A stretch of DNA of 64,000 bases from Ruania zhangjianzhongii (GTDB taxonomy: Bacteria; Actinomycetota; Actinomycetes; Actinomycetales; Beutenbergiaceae): assembly GCF_008000995.1 (NCBI RefSeq), contig NZ_CP042828.1, positions 2,532,882 to 2,596,881 on the forward strand, written 5' to 3'. The first letter of the stretch is position 1. Each line of letters starts with the position of its first letter. The notes under the pieces were generated by a model. It ran no database searches and was not told where the DNA came from. It was given only the letters and a program-made list of their open reading frames with translations. The position numbers and the translations under genes were made by a program. Below are positions 9,167 to 18,002 of this stretch, in pieces.

Positions 9167-9568
9167 TCAGCGCGCGCCCTGCGGTACCGACCGCACCTGC
9201 TCCCATCCGGGCCGATATGCGATCAGGTGGTGGGAACCCACGTCGAAGCGCGTCTTCTCGGTCAGCCGCGCCAGGTATTTCTCCTCCCAGCCGTAGAACT
9301 GCTGGCCCTCGGCCAGCTGCACCCGGTAGGTGATCCGGTACAGCCGGCGGTTGTTCACCTGCCGGTACTGGTACTTCAGGTCGGTCACCACCCCGTGCGC
9401 CATCGGGGCGCCCTCGAACGTCGGGTCCAGCGTGGCCTGGTTCCGACGCCGCCTTCGGACGATGAGCACGATGACGCCGACCACGACCGCGACCATCACG
9501 AGGTTGGCGAGGATCAGGATGGGCAGGGACATCGACGACGAGGTGGTGGACAGCAGCGGGAAAGACAC
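9167..9568 (-). CDS. small single-pass membrane protein, function unknown
   Basis: Not recognised. The protein (133 residues from GTG 9568, or 121 from ATG 9532) has one N-terminal transmembrane helix (LPILILANLVMVAVVVGVIVLIV) followed by RRRRR, so the C-terminal 85 residues should be cytoplasmic. That part is rich in aromatic and charged residues (YQYRQVNNRRLYRITYRVQ) and predicted to be mostly beta. No ribosome site clearly decides the start. It converges with the peptide ABC cluster and follows the end of the MFS gene at 9620. Confidence 0.65.
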   Translation of the reverse strand: MSFPLLSTTSSSMSLPILILANLVMVAVVVGVIVLIVRRRRRNQATLDPTFEGAPMAHGVVTDLKYQYRQVNNRRLYRITYRVQLAEGQQFYGWEEKYLARLTEKTRFDVGSHHLIAYRPGWEQVRSVPQGAR

Positions 9569-9619
9569 CGCGTCAGGTTACGCCGGATGGCCCTGTGGAT
9601 CCGTGATTCTCGGGGAGCA

Positions 9620-10870
9620 TCAGGCCTGGATCGAGTGCCGGCGCCCTACGCCCAGTCCCAGGCCGGCCGTCACAGCACCCACAGCGATGATCAGCGGAAG
9701 CACCGCCAGCACGTGCACCTCGAAGACGAAACCGGCGGTGAGAAGTCCGATCGCGGCGATCGTGTACCCGACGGCCTGCGCCATCGAGGACAGCCGCGGC
9801 GCGGTGCGCAGATCGGCAGCCCGGATCGCGAGCAGGGAGAGGATGGCGACGAATGCGCTACCGGTGCCGAGCCCGATCAGCGCCACCCAGAGCAGGACCG
9901 CCGTAGGGGCGAGCCACAGCCCCAGCGCCCCCGCGGTGATCACCAGCCCGGGCACTGTGGCGGCAAGCCGCTCATCGGTGCCCACCCGCATCAGGACCGG
10001 GGTGAGCAGGCTCCCGAGGATCCCGGCCAGCTGGAGCGCGAACATGTGCCATCCGGCGTGGGCCGGGTCGATACCCAGGTGCTGCTCGACGCTCGGGATC
10101 CAGGAGAAGGCGGTGTAGAAGGCCACCGACTGCATCCCCATGTACGCGGCCAGCCGCCACGCCGGCGCGGAGCGCCACAGGGTTCCAGAGTGGCGGGAGC
10201 CAGGCCGTGGTGCTGGTTCCGCCGCAGCGGCGACCGGCGTGTCTGCCGGTGGGACCGACGAGGCAGGTGCCGGCCCCTGCCCGGGCGAGTCCCGCCGTCG
10301 CCAGGTGCGTGGTAGCCAGACCAGCAGCGCAAGCACCGCGACCACGGCCCAGCAGCCCAGCGCCAGGCGCCAGCCGAGCTCGCTGCTGGCGGCGAGGGGG
10401 ACCGCGAGTGCTGCGGCCAGGCCGGCGAACAGGCGCAGGATGGCGACATAGGATCCGGTCACCCAGGACGCGGACCCGGAGAAGTCCCGCTTCACGATCA
10501 CCGGAACGGTCACGTTCAGCACGGCCAGTGCGGCGCCGAGCAGCACCGTGCCGAGCCAGAGGTTGCCCGCCCATCCCGGCCAGGACCGGATCAGCAGCGC
10601 CAGCGCCAGACCGGTCAGCGCGCCGACGGTGGTTCGCTCTATTCCGAATCGCTCCACCAGGTGGTGCACCCCGCCGGACGTTGCGGCGAAGACCATCACC
10701 GGCAGCGCCGTCAGCAGGCCGAGCGTCGGGCCGGAGAGGCCGAGGTCGGTGCCGATCAGGGGCAGCACCGGACCGGTGGCGGTCAGAGCGGGGCGAAGGT
10801 TCGCCGCCAGGATGGCGATTCCCAGCAGCAGCACCCAGCTAGGGACCGGCCGGTTAGGTGGTCGGGTCAT
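9620..10870 (-). CDS. MFS transporter, CynX/NimT-like
   Basis: A 416-residue major-facilitator protein with about 12 transmembrane helices. The start WVLLLGIAILAANLRPALTATGPVLPLI closely follows the CynX/NimT (cyanate/nitroimidazole) pattern. A basic, Pro/Ala-rich cytoplasmic loop lies between helices 6 and 7 (about 198-235). Its ATG overlaps the 3' end of the livF-like gene by 17 bases, so it is probably translated from the same operon as the amino acid importer. This suggests export or exchange of a related compound, but the substrate is unknown. Confidence 0.82.
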   Translation of the reverse strand: MTRPPNRPVPSWVLLLGIAILAANLRPALTATGPVLPLIGTDLGLSGPTLGLLTALPVMVFAATSGGVHHLVERFGIERTTVGALTGLALALLIRSWPGWAGNLWLGTVLLGAALAVLNVTVPVIVKRDFSGSASWVTGSYVAILRLFAGLAAALAVPLAASSELGWRLALGCWAVVAVLALLVWLPRTWRRRDSPGQGPAPASSVPPADTPVAAAAEPAPRPGSRHSGTLWRSAPAWRLAAYMGMQSVAFYTAFSWIPSVEQHLGIDPAHAGWHMFALQLAGILGSLLTPVLMRVGTDERLAATVPGLVITAGALGLWLAPTAVLLWVALIGLGTGSAFVAILSLLAIRAADLRTAPRLSSMAQAVGYTIAAIGLLTAGFVFEVHVLAVLPLIIAVGAVTAGLGLGVGRRHSIQA

Positions 10871-11702
10871 CCGGTGCCGCTGAGGCCTCCGCCGCTGGGG
10901 AATCCTCTGTTGCCTGCGCCGGTGAGGCTGCGGTGGGGGATTGCACGGTCGTGGACTCCGAACTGGCGGACTCCCCGGGGCGGCCGCCGAGGTAGAGGTC
11001 GCTCAGCTTCGGATCGGCCAGCAGTTCCGGGGCGGGAGCGGTGGCGAACACCGTGCCAAGGTCGAGCACGCAGCCGATATCGGCCATCTCCAGGGCACGG
11101 CGAGCGTTCTGTTCCACGAGCAGCACCGCCACGCCGTGCTGACGCATCCGGTCGACCTCCTCGAAGACGGCGCCGGTGCGTTTCGGGTCCAGCCCCATCG
11201 ACGGCTCGTCCAGCAGCACCACATCGGGATTGACCATCAGCGCGCGAGCGAACTCGACCTGCTTCTGCTGCCCACCGGAGAGCAGGCCGGCAGTCTCGTT
11301 CCACCGCTCGTGCAGGATCGGAAACACGTTGGTGACGCTCTCCAGGCGCTCCGGGAGCGCGTTCTTGTCCCGCACCGTGTACGCGCCGAGCATCACGTTC
11401 TCGCCCACGGTCATCTCCCGGAACACGCTGTGCCCCTGGAGCACGTGCGAGAGCCCGCGGCGGAGCAGCTCCTGCGGTTTGCGACCGGTGACGTCATCGC
11501 CGTTCAGCCGGACTGCACCTGATCGCGGCTTCAGCATCCCGCTGGCCACCTTGAGCACAGTGGACTTGCCGGCCCCGTTGGGTCCGACCAGGCACACGAC
11601 CGTGCCGCGTTGGACGCTGATGGACAGCCCCCGCAGCACGAGCGCGGCCTTGCCGTAGCCCGCCTCGATCTCGGACAGCTCGAGAACAACCTCAGACGCC
11701 AA
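10854..11702 (-). CDS. livF: branched-chain amino acid-type ABC ATPase (LivF)
   Basis: A 282-residue ATPase of the LivF group. It has EIEAGYGKAALVLRGLSI at the N-terminus, Walker A VGPNGAGKST, signature LLSGGQQKQVEFARAL and Walker B VVLLDEPSMGLD, then an Ala/Ser/Thr-rich tail of about 45 residues that is longer than usual. The start is TTG 11702, inside the last codons of livG (ACC TTG GCG TCT GAG), which removes an unlikely Pro/Arg-rich N-terminal extension. It overlaps both neighbours. Substrates of this family include Leu/Ile/Val, amides and urea. Confidence 0.87.
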   Translation of the reverse strand: MASEVVLELSEIEAGYGKAALVLRGLSISVQRGTVVCLVGPNGAGKSTVLKVASGMLKPRSGAVRLNGDDVTGRKPQELLRRGLSHVLQGHSVFREMTVGENVMLGAYTVRDKNALPERLESVTNVFPILHERWNETAGLLSGGQQKQVEFARALMVNPDVVLLDEPSMGLDPKRTGAVFEEVDRMRQHGVAVLLVEQNARRALEMADIGCVLDLGTVFATAPAPELLADPKLSDLYLGGRPGESASSESTTVQSPTAASPAQATEDSPAAEASAAPDDPTT

Positions 11703-12444
11703 GGTAAGCCTCCAGAACCTTCGGATCGGACTGAACGGTGGCTGCGGTACCGGCGGCGATCGGTGCGCCCCGGTCGAAGACCACGATGTGGTCACACAGT
11801 TTCATGATCAGGTCCATGTTGTGTTCGATGACGATGAAGGTGACGCCTTCGGAGTTGAGCTGGCGAATGAGGTCGGCGATCCGCTCGATCAGCGAGGGGT
11901 TCACCCCACCGGCCGGCTCGTCCAACATCACCAACGGCGGCTCGGCCATCAGCGTCGAGGCCAGCTCGAGCAGCTTCTGCTGCCCGTAGGACAGATCGCG
12001 TGCCTCGGCGTCCTCCAGGTGCTCGATACCCACCCGGGTCAGCAGTGAGCGGGCCCGGTCGATCGTTTCCGGATCACGGGTTCGGCCCAGGTAGGCGCGC
12101 AGCGACCGCGGCTGTACCGCGACCAGCATGTTGTCCAGCACGCTCATCCGGGGGAATACCCGGCACAGCTGGAACGTGCGCCCCAGACCCGCGCGGGCGA
12201 TCGCATGCGGTGCCCAGCCGGTGACGGCGCGCTCACGCAGGTGGACCGAACCGGAGTCCGGCTTGATCATCCCGGTCACGCAGTTGAAGAAGGTGGTCTT
12301 CCCGGAACCGTTCGGACCGATGAGGCCGTTGATCTTGCCCTCGTGGAACTCCACCGTGGCGTTGTTGACGGCGTGCACGCCACCGAACGATTTCCGCAGC
12401 TTGTCGGTGCGGAGCACACTGGGGACAGTGGTGGTCTGAGTCAT
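11692..12444 (-). CDS. livG: branched-chain amino acid-type ABC ATPase (LivG)
   Basis: A 250-residue ATPase of the LivG group. It has LRKSFGGVHAVNNATVEFHEGKI, Walker A GPNGSGKTT, signature LSYGQQKLLELASTL, Walker B PLVMLDEPAGGVNP and the H-loop IEHNMDLIM. The LSYGQQ form of the signature is usual for LivG. Its ATG overlaps the livM stop by one base. Together with LivF it would power import through the LivH/LivM pore. Confidence 0.9.
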   Translation of the reverse strand: MTQTTTVPSVLRTDKLRKSFGGVHAVNNATVEFHEGKINGLIGPNGSGKTTFFNCVTGMIKPDSGSVHLRERAVTGWAPHAIARAGLGRTFQLCRVFPRMSVLDNMLVAVQPRSLRAYLGRTRDPETIDRARSLLTRVGIEHLEDAEARDLSYGQQKLLELASTLMAEPPLVMLDEPAGGVNPSLIERIADLIRQLNSEGVTFIVIEHNMDLIMKLCDHIVVFDRGAPIAAGTAATVQSDPKVLEAYLGV

Positions 12445-13535
12445 CAGTCCTTCCCTCCAGCTGTACCGGCGCGTTGCGCGCGGAGCTCTTCGGCGGAGAG
12501 CTCACGGATCGATGTGGACTGGGGTCTGAACCGGTTGATCAGCTGCTGGATGCCGGTGAGCGCTCCATCGGGGAGGAAGAGCACCACGAGCGCGAGCAGC
12601 AGGCCGGTGGCGACCAGGTGGAACTGCGACTGCCCGAAGCTGAGCAGGAAGTATTCCTGACCGGCTCCGACCAGCAGCGCCCCCAGCAACGGTCCGAACA
12701 GGAACCGCAGACCGCCGAGCAACGCCATCAGCACGATCTGCACGCTGAGGACGACGTCGAACTGGTAGAGCGGATCCAGGTCACCGAACCAGAGCGCGTA
12801 CAGCCCACCGACGATTCCGACCCCGAAGGCGGAGAGGACGAAGGCGACCAGCTTCAGCGAGCCGATCGGCGAGCCGAGGGAGGAGGCTTTGTCCTCGTCC
12901 TCGCGGATACCCTTCAGCGCACTGCCGAACCGGGAGTGGTTGATGAAGTTCCAACCGAGCAGCAGGACTGCCAGCAGCGCCAGGAAGATGTAGTAGAACG
13001 TCTCATGGTGCTGGGGGCGGAGCATGTCCGGGAACGGCCGGGGGACGGTGAGTCCGTCCGAGCCGCCGGTGACCGTGGACCAGCCCTGGAAGATTAGCTG
13101 CAGCACCAAGATCAGTGCGATCGTGACGATCACGAAGGACGCCCCGCGCAGCCGCAGGGCGGCAAAGCCGACCGGTATGGCGATGACGGCGGTCCCGACA
13201 GCGGCCAGCAGGACTGCGCCGAAGCTGGGCACGGGGGTGTGCATGACGATCAGCGCGGTTCCATAGGCGCCCAGGCCGTAGAACGCGATGTGACCGAGGG
13301 AGATGTAGCCGGTGAAGGAGCCCATGAAGCTCCAGGCCGTGGCGAAGGTCGCATAGCTGAGGATGAGCACCCCAGCGCTGGTCATGTACGGGTTCGGCGA
13401 GATGCTTGGCCAGAGCAGCAGGAGTAGGACGACCACGACGATGGCGACGACGGCCTGTCGAGGGCTGCTGAGCCAGGCGGGTAGCAGCCCCTTTCGTTTG
13501 GTCGCGAGTGGCAGCGTGCTAGAAGCGTTGGGCAA
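12444..13535 (-). CDS. livM: branched-chain amino acid-type ABC permease (LivM)
   Basis: A 363-residue permease with about ten transmembrane helices. The family core YATFATAWSFMGSFTGYISLGHIAFYGLGAYG lies near residues 55-90, and the ATPase-contact loop FGSALKGIREDEDKA further on. I place the start at TTG 13535, because GGAGGACGCC precedes it, rather than 12 bases upstream where that same site would be inside the coding sequence. The start lies within the 3' end of livH, so translation is coupled. Confidence 0.87.
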   Translation of the reverse strand: MPNASSTLPLATKRKGLLPAWLSSPRQAVVAIVVVVLLLLLWPSISPNPYMTSAGVLILSYATFATAWSFMGSFTGYISLGHIAFYGLGAYGTALIVMHTPVPSFGAVLLAAVGTAVIAIPVGFAALRLRGASFVIVTIALILVLQLIFQGWSTVTGGSDGLTVPRPFPDMLRPQHHETFYYIFLALLAVLLLGWNFINHSRFGSALKGIREDEDKASSLGSPIGSLKLVAFVLSAFGVGIVGGLYALWFGDLDPLYQFDVVLSVQIVLMALLGGLRFLFGPLLGALLVGAGQEYFLLSFGQSQFHLVATGLLLALVVLFLPDGALTGIQQLINRFRPQSTSIRELSAEELRAQRAGTAGGKD

Positions 13536-14397
13536 GGCGTCCTCCAAAGAATCCGTGCGGACGGACCATGAGGGTCAGGAAGAGGGCAGCGTAGAAGATC
13601 GTCTGTGCCCAGGTGGGGCCCATCGGGATCTCCAGCAGCACCTGGGTCAGACCCAGGGCCACCGCGGCGATCGCTGCGCCGGGGATGCTGCCCAGGCCGC
13701 CGACCACGATGATCGCCAGCAAGGGTCCGATCCAGTGCCAGTGCAACGACGGCCAGATGGTGGCCTGCAAGGACAGTGCCGCACCACCCACGGCCGCAGT
13801 GGCGAGGCTGATGCCGAAGCCCAGACCGGCGGTGCGGTTCGTGTCGATCCCGACCAGCTGAGCCGCCTCGGGGTTCTGGATGGTGGCGCGCAGCGCACGG
13901 CCGAACCGGGTCTTCTTCATCACCAGGTACAGCACGAACAGGCTCACGGCTGCCAGGGCGAAGGAGATGATCTGCACCACGGGCACCGAGGCGCCGAACA
14001 GGTTCAGGCTGTCGGTGCCGTAGGGGAGAGCGATCCGGCGCTGGGTGCCGCTGTACAGGAGTCCGATCAGGCCTTCGATGATCATCGCGATCGCGAAGGT
14101 GAGCAGCACGGACATCATGGTCAGCGTGGACGGCTTGAGCCGCGCGATGAGGAACCGCTGCATCGCGTACCCGATGAGGAAGAACGCCGGCACGGTGATG
14201 ACCAGCGAGAGCATCGGGTCCAGGCCGGTGATCGTGGTGAACCGCCAGGCGATGTAGGCACCGAGGACGATGAACCCCGCGTGGGCGATCATCACCACCC
14301 GCATGATGCCGAAGTAGAGCGTGAGCCCCGCTGCTAGGAGGGCATACAGCCCTCCCTGCAGCAGGCCCAGGATGACGCTCTGGAAGACGAGGGCCAT
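13519..14397 (-). CDS. livH: branched-chain amino acid-type ABC permease (LivH)
   Basis: A 292-residue permease. The N-terminus MALVFQSVILGLLQGGLYALLAAGLTLYFGIMRVVMIAHAG (described here by its first and last residues) is the standard LivH opening, and the ATPase-contact loop is FGRALRATIQNPEAAQLVGID. ATG 14397 follows the livJ stop by 4 bases and has GGAG 10 bases upstream. The protein forms the membrane channel with LivM. Confidence 0.88.
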   Translation of the reverse strand: MALVFQSVILGLLQGGLYALLAAGLTLYFGIMRVVMIAHAGFIVLGAYIAWRFTTITGLDPMLSLVITVPAFFLIGYAMQRFLIARLKPSTLTMMSVLLTFAIAMIIEGLIGLLYSGTQRRIALPYGTDSLNLFGASVPVVQIISFALAAVSLFVLYLVMKKTRFGRALRATIQNPEAAQLVGIDTNRTAGLGFGISLATAAVGGAALSLQATIWPSLHWHWIGPLLAIIVVGGLGSIPGAAIAAVALGLTQVLLEIPMGPTWAQTIFYAALFLTLMVRPHGFFGGRLAQRF

Positions 14398-14401
14398 CGA
14401 C

Positions 14402-15631
14402 TCACCACTCCGGCTTCGGGTAGACCAGGTCCGCCTGCGTACCCTCGTCACCGTCAGCGAGAACGATCTGGATCTCGTCGTCGATGTACTGCAGGATCAT
14501 GTGCGCGCTCTGCGGGCGACCGGCCTCGTCCCAGCTCAGCGGGCCGACCACCGTGTCGACGGTGTTCTCGCGCAGCCAGTCGATGAGCTGCTGCTGGCAC
14601 TCACCCTGTTCCGCGCAGCCGACGGCCTCGACCGCGGCCGCCACCACCTGGCCGGTGGTGAAGGCGTTCGCCTCGTCCTCCTGCGGAGCCTCGCCGTGCA
14701 GCTCGGTGTGCGCTTCGACGAACTCCTCGTTCGACGGGTAGGGCGCATCGTTGGAGTAGCCGGTGGGCGCGAGGATGCCGTTCACTTCGCTGATCGCATC
14801 GGGGAACTCAGGGTTCGTGGGCGCGGTGCTGAACGCGGCCATCCGCGGCTGGTAGTCCAGCTGCTGCAGGGCGATGATCAGGTTGACCGCGTCCTGGTAC
14901 TGGGTGCCGCCGACCACCAGGTCGGGGTCGGCGTTGGCGATCGCTGCGGCAATGGCGTCAAAGTCGGTGGCGTTCGGCGGGTAGACCTCGTCCACCACCA
15001 CCTCGACGCCGGCCTCGACCAGCTGGTCCCGCAGACCGTAGGCGGTGCCCTGGGCGAACGGGTCGTCCATCGAGGCGAACCCGACCGTCTCCGGGCGCTC
15101 ACCCTCCGGCATCGCCATGATGTACTCGAACAGCAGGTTGTAGTGGTCCTCGGCGACAGCGGGTGCCGCGTAGAACAGGTTCTCGAACCCGTTGGTGAAG
15201 ACTTCCTCGGCAGCACCTGCGGGCTCGACGAAGAGCATGCCGTACTCCTCGGCTACGCGCGCCGCCGGCACCACGAGGCGGGTGGAGAACGGGCCGAACA
15301 CCAGGTCCACCTGGTCCTGAGCGATCAGCGACTCGTAGTCGGAGACCACACGGGCCGGGTCGGAGGCGTCGTCGACGATGCTCAGCTCCACCTGCCGGCC
15401 GAGGAGACCACCGTTGTCGTTGATCACCTGCGCCCAGGTCTCATACCCTCGCTGCACACCCATACCGGGCTCGGCGAAGTCGCCGGACAGCGGCAGCGAG
15501 ATGCCGATCTGGATCGGGTCGTCGCCGCCTTCCCCGCCCTCACCCTCACCGGATGAGCCACCACATGCGGTGAGCACCAGAGCAGACGCCGTGGCGACGG
15601 CCGCCACTGTGACACGTGTCTTGCGGGACAT
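14402..15631 (-). CDS. livJ: branched-chain amino acid-type ABC substrate-binding lipoprotein (LivJ)
   Basis: A 409-residue periplasmic-binding-type I protein anchored by a lipobox (LVLTAC). After a Gly/Glu linker comes PIQIGISLPLSGDFAEPGMGVQRGYE, which binds ligand at the inter-lobe cleft in this family, and later FGPFSTRLVVPAA. AAGGAGG precedes ATG 15631. It heads the livJHMGF-MFS operon. The promoter region holds a 12-bp palindrome of LacI-operator type and a second inverted repeat. Ligands in this family range from branched amino acids to urea and aromatic compounds, so the exact substrate is open. Confidence 0.88.
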   Translation of the reverse strand: MSRKTRVTVAAVATASALVLTACGGSSGEGEGGEGGDDPIQIGISLPLSGDFAEPGMGVQRGYETWAQVINDNGGLLGRQVELSIVDDASDPARVVSDYESLIAQDQVDLVFGPFSTRLVVPAARVAEEYGMLFVEPAGAAEEVFTNGFENLFYAAPAVAEDHYNLLFEYIMAMPEGERPETVGFASMDDPFAQGTAYGLRDQLVEAGVEVVVDEVYPPNATDFDAIAAAIANADPDLVVGGTQYQDAVNLIIALQQLDYQPRMAAFSTAPTNPEFPDAISEVNGILAPTGYSNDAPYPSNEEFVEAHTELHGEAPQEDEANAFTTGQVVAAAVEAVGCAEQGECQQQLIDWLRENTVDTVVGPLSWDEAGRPQSAHMILQYIDDEIQIVLADGDEGTQADLVYPKPEW

Positions 15632-15691
15632 ACTGCCTCCTTGCTAGGCCCGTGCGCGAGAACGGATTCCGCGCGACTGTACGCGGGAATT

Positions 15692-15703
15692 GAAAGCGCT
15701 TTC
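15692..15703. promoter_or_regulatory. perfect 12-bp palindrome upstream of livJ
   Basis: GAAAGCGCTTTC is a perfect palindrome with the central CG step typical of LacI/GalR-family operators. It lies 61 bases upstream of the livJ start on the minus strand. No LacI-type gene is present in the window. Confidence 0.5.
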
Positions 15704-15726
15704 CGGTACAGTAGGTGAGCAACGGA

Positions 15727-15744
15727 GCGCAACGCAAGTTGCGC
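15727..15744. promoter_or_regulatory. inverted repeat upstream of livJ
   Basis: GCGCAAC and GTTGCGC form perfect 7-bp arms around GCAA, about 100 bases upstream of livJ. It could be a second operator or a small hairpin. Confidence 0.4.
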
Positions 15745-15877
15745 CGTCGATAGTTACCTTTCTGAGATCAACGATGTGGGGCCGGAGCGGAGGCGCTGCG
15801 GCGCGGGTTGCTTCGGTCGGGCCAGCGGTGGCGGCGCGGGTCTCAACCGGTCACGGCAGCCATGATTGGATGGCCGG

Positions 15878-17152
15878 ATGGACCAGTTGGCCGAGTACAT
15901 CGACGACCTGGCGGCGTTCATCACCGCGTCGCCCTCCTCCTACCATGCGGCGGCGGAGGCGGCCCGGCGCCTCGACGATGACGGGTTCACCCCGCTCGCC
16001 GAAGATCAGGAGTGGCCCGCGCAGCCGGGTGGCTATTACGTCCTGCGCGACGGCGCTCTGATCGCCTGGCTGCAGCCGGCCGCGGCCGGTCCCACCACGC
16101 CCTTCCGGGTGCTCGGCGCGCACACCGACTCCCCGGGTTTCAAGCTGAAGCCGCGGCCGAGCACGGGTTCGCGCGGCTGGTTGCAGGCCGGGGTGGAGGT
16201 CTACGGCGGCCCACTGCTGAATTCCTGGCTGGATCGCGAACTGGAGCTGGCCGGGCGGATCGTGCTTCGTGATGGGACACAGCGTCTGGTGCGGACGGGG
16301 CCGATGCTGCGCATCCCGCAGCTGGCGATCCACCTGGACCGGGAGGTGAACAACGGGCTCGCACTGGACAAGCAGCGGCACGTCCAGCCGGTCTGGGGTG
16401 CGGGTGAGGACGGCGATCTGCTCGGGGTGATCGGTCAGTTTGCCGGGGTGGACGCCGCCGAGATCGGCGGGTACGACCTGCTCACCGCAGACACGCAGGC
16501 ACCGGCCCGGTTCGGTCATGACGCTGCCCTGTTCGCCGCCGGCCGGATGGACAACCTGGTGTCCGTGCACGCAGGGGTGCGCGCGTTGATCGCCGCCGCT
16601 CATCAGGGCGGCGCTGGCGGGCAGATCAGCGTGCTCGCGGCCTTCGACCACGAAGAGCTCGGCTCGCAGACCCGGTCCGGGGCATCGGGTCCGATCCTGG
16701 ATGACGTGCTGACCCGGGTCGAGGAGAACCTGGGCGCCACCCGTTCCCAGCAGCGGCAGGCCTACGCCGGCTCCTGGTGTCTGTCCGCCGACTGCGGGCA
16801 TGCGGTCCACCCGAACTACCCGGAGCGGCACGACCCGGCAAACCAGCCGGTGGCCGGCGGGGGAGTGCTGCTGAAGATCAACGCCAACCAGCGCTATGCG
16901 ACCGACGCCACCGGCGCGGCACTGATGGCCCGGCTGGCCGCACGCTCCGGCGCCCCGGTGCAGGAGTTCGTCTCCAACAACACCGTGCCGTGCGGCTCCA
17001 CGATCGGTCCGTTGACCGCTACCCGGCTGGGCATCCGGACCGTGGACGTGGGAGTGCCGTTGCTGTCCATGCACTCGGCCCGAGAGCTCGTGCACACTGC
17101 CGACGCCGTGGCACTGGGTGATCTGGCCGGGGCGTTCTTCGCCGGCGCCTGA
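15878..17152 (+). CDS. M18-family aminopeptidase (aspartyl aminopeptidase type)
   Basis: A 424-residue zinc aminopeptidase that removes N-terminal (often acidic) residues from peptides in the cytosol. Metal-site motifs are in order: AHTDSPGFKLKP (His), GRMDNLVS (bridging Asp), DHEELGSQ (catalytic/metal Glu) and the final MHSARE (His). ATG 15878 is chosen over TTG 15866 because the family starts near LAEYIDDLAAFITASPSSYHA. Length is normal for the family. A stem of 7 bp followed by a T-rich stretch at 17169-17195 would end the transcript. Confidence 0.9.
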   Translation: MDQLAEYIDDLAAFITASPSSYHAAAEAARRLDDDGFTPLAEDQEWPAQPGGYYVLRDGALIAWLQPAAAGPTTPFRVLGAHTDSPGFKLKPRPSTGSRGWLQAGVEVYGGPLLNSWLDRELELAGRIVLRDGTQRLVRTGPMLRIPQLAIHLDREVNNGLALDKQRHVQPVWGAGEDGDLLGVIGQFAGVDAAEIGGYDLLTADTQAPARFGHDAALFAAGRMDNLVSVHAGVRALIAAAHQGGAGGQISVLAAFDHEELGSQTRSGASGPILDDVLTRVEENLGATRSQQRQAYAGSWCLSADCGHAVHPNYPERHDPANQPVAGGGVLLKINANQRYATDATGAALMARLAARSGAPVQEFVSNNTVPCGSTIGPLTATRLGIRTVDVGVPLLSMHSARELVHTADAVALGDLAGAFFAGA

Positions 17153-17168
17153 TACGAGCCACTCACCA

Positions 17169-17184
17169 GCCCCGCCAGCGGGGC
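17169..17184 (+). terminator. terminator after M18 aminopeptidase
   Basis: GCCCCGC and GCGGGGC pair around CA, followed by CAGTGCCTTCTTCCTT. It begins 17 bases after the stop. Confidence 0.6.
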
Positions 17185-17329
17185 AGTGCCTTCTTCCTTG
17201 CCGCAGAGTGATCACGAATCGAGAAGCAGGGCGGCAGGGCTTGTTCGTAGCGTGTGAGTCAGCCGGAGAGAACGCGGGCGCAGAGCTCGCCGGACACGCC
17301 GGATCACACGCACCGAACGGATGAATCCG

Positions 17330-17947
17330 ATGACTCGCATCACGTCTTTGACCTTGGTTTCCACCGACCCCGCCGGCACCGCCGCTGTGTGCTCCGCGCT
17401 CGGTGTGGCCGACCGGATCCACGCCACCGGAGACCCCGAGCCGAGCGAGGGGTACCGCGGCTACGGCATCTCCCTGGTGACCGAGCAGCCCGGTAACGTG
17501 GATGCGCTCGTTGCGGCAGCGGTCGACGCCGGAGCAACAGTTCTCCAGGAGCCCGCTAAGTCGTTCTGGGGGTACGGGGCGATCGTGGCGTCCGTGGACG
17601 GCGCGATCTGGCGGTTCGGCACGTCCTCGAAGAAGCACATGGGCGCTGCCGCGCCGGAGTTCAAGGACCTGGTACTGCTGCTCGGCGTGGACGACGTCAA
17701 GGCCAGCAAACAGTTCTACGCCGGCCGCGGTTTCGAGGCGGGGCGCAGCTTTGGCGGCAAGTATGCCGAGTTCCCCGCCTCCGGTGAAGGGATCACACTG
17801 GCGCTCTACCCCCGCAAGGCCGCGGCCAAGGAGATCGGGGCAGATCCGGCGGGCTCCGGGTCGCACCGGCTGGTGATCGGCACCGACGGTCCGGCGTTCA
17901 CCGACGCAGACGACTACATCTGGGAGACCGCGCAGGTTTCGGTCTGA
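17330..17947 (+). CDS. VOC-family (glyoxalase/bleomycin-resistance fold) protein
   Basis: A 205-residue protein with two VOC-type modules: TSLTLVSTDPAGTAAVCSALG ... at the N-terminus and DLVLLLGVDDVKASKQFYAGRGF from about residue 110. No complete set of glyoxalase metal ligands is evident, so the activity is unknown. ATG 17330 is preferred to ATG 17321, which would add only three residues. The gene ends 23 bases before a 48-bp palindromic repeat. Confidence 0.75.
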   Translation: MTRITSLTLVSTDPAGTAAVCSALGVADRIHATGDPEPSEGYRGYGISLVTEQPGNVDALVAAAVDAGATVLQEPAKSFWGYGAIVASVDGAIWRFGTSSKKHMGAAAPEFKDLVLLLGVDDVKASKQFYAGRGFEAGRSFGGKYAEFPASGEGITLALYPRKAAAKEIGADPAGSGSHRLVIGTDGPAFTDADDYIWETAQVSV

Positions 17948-18002
17948 TCCCCCCTCCCTCCCACCCAGCCGGTCGTCATGTCAGGGGTGCGCCTGAGCGC
18001 AC

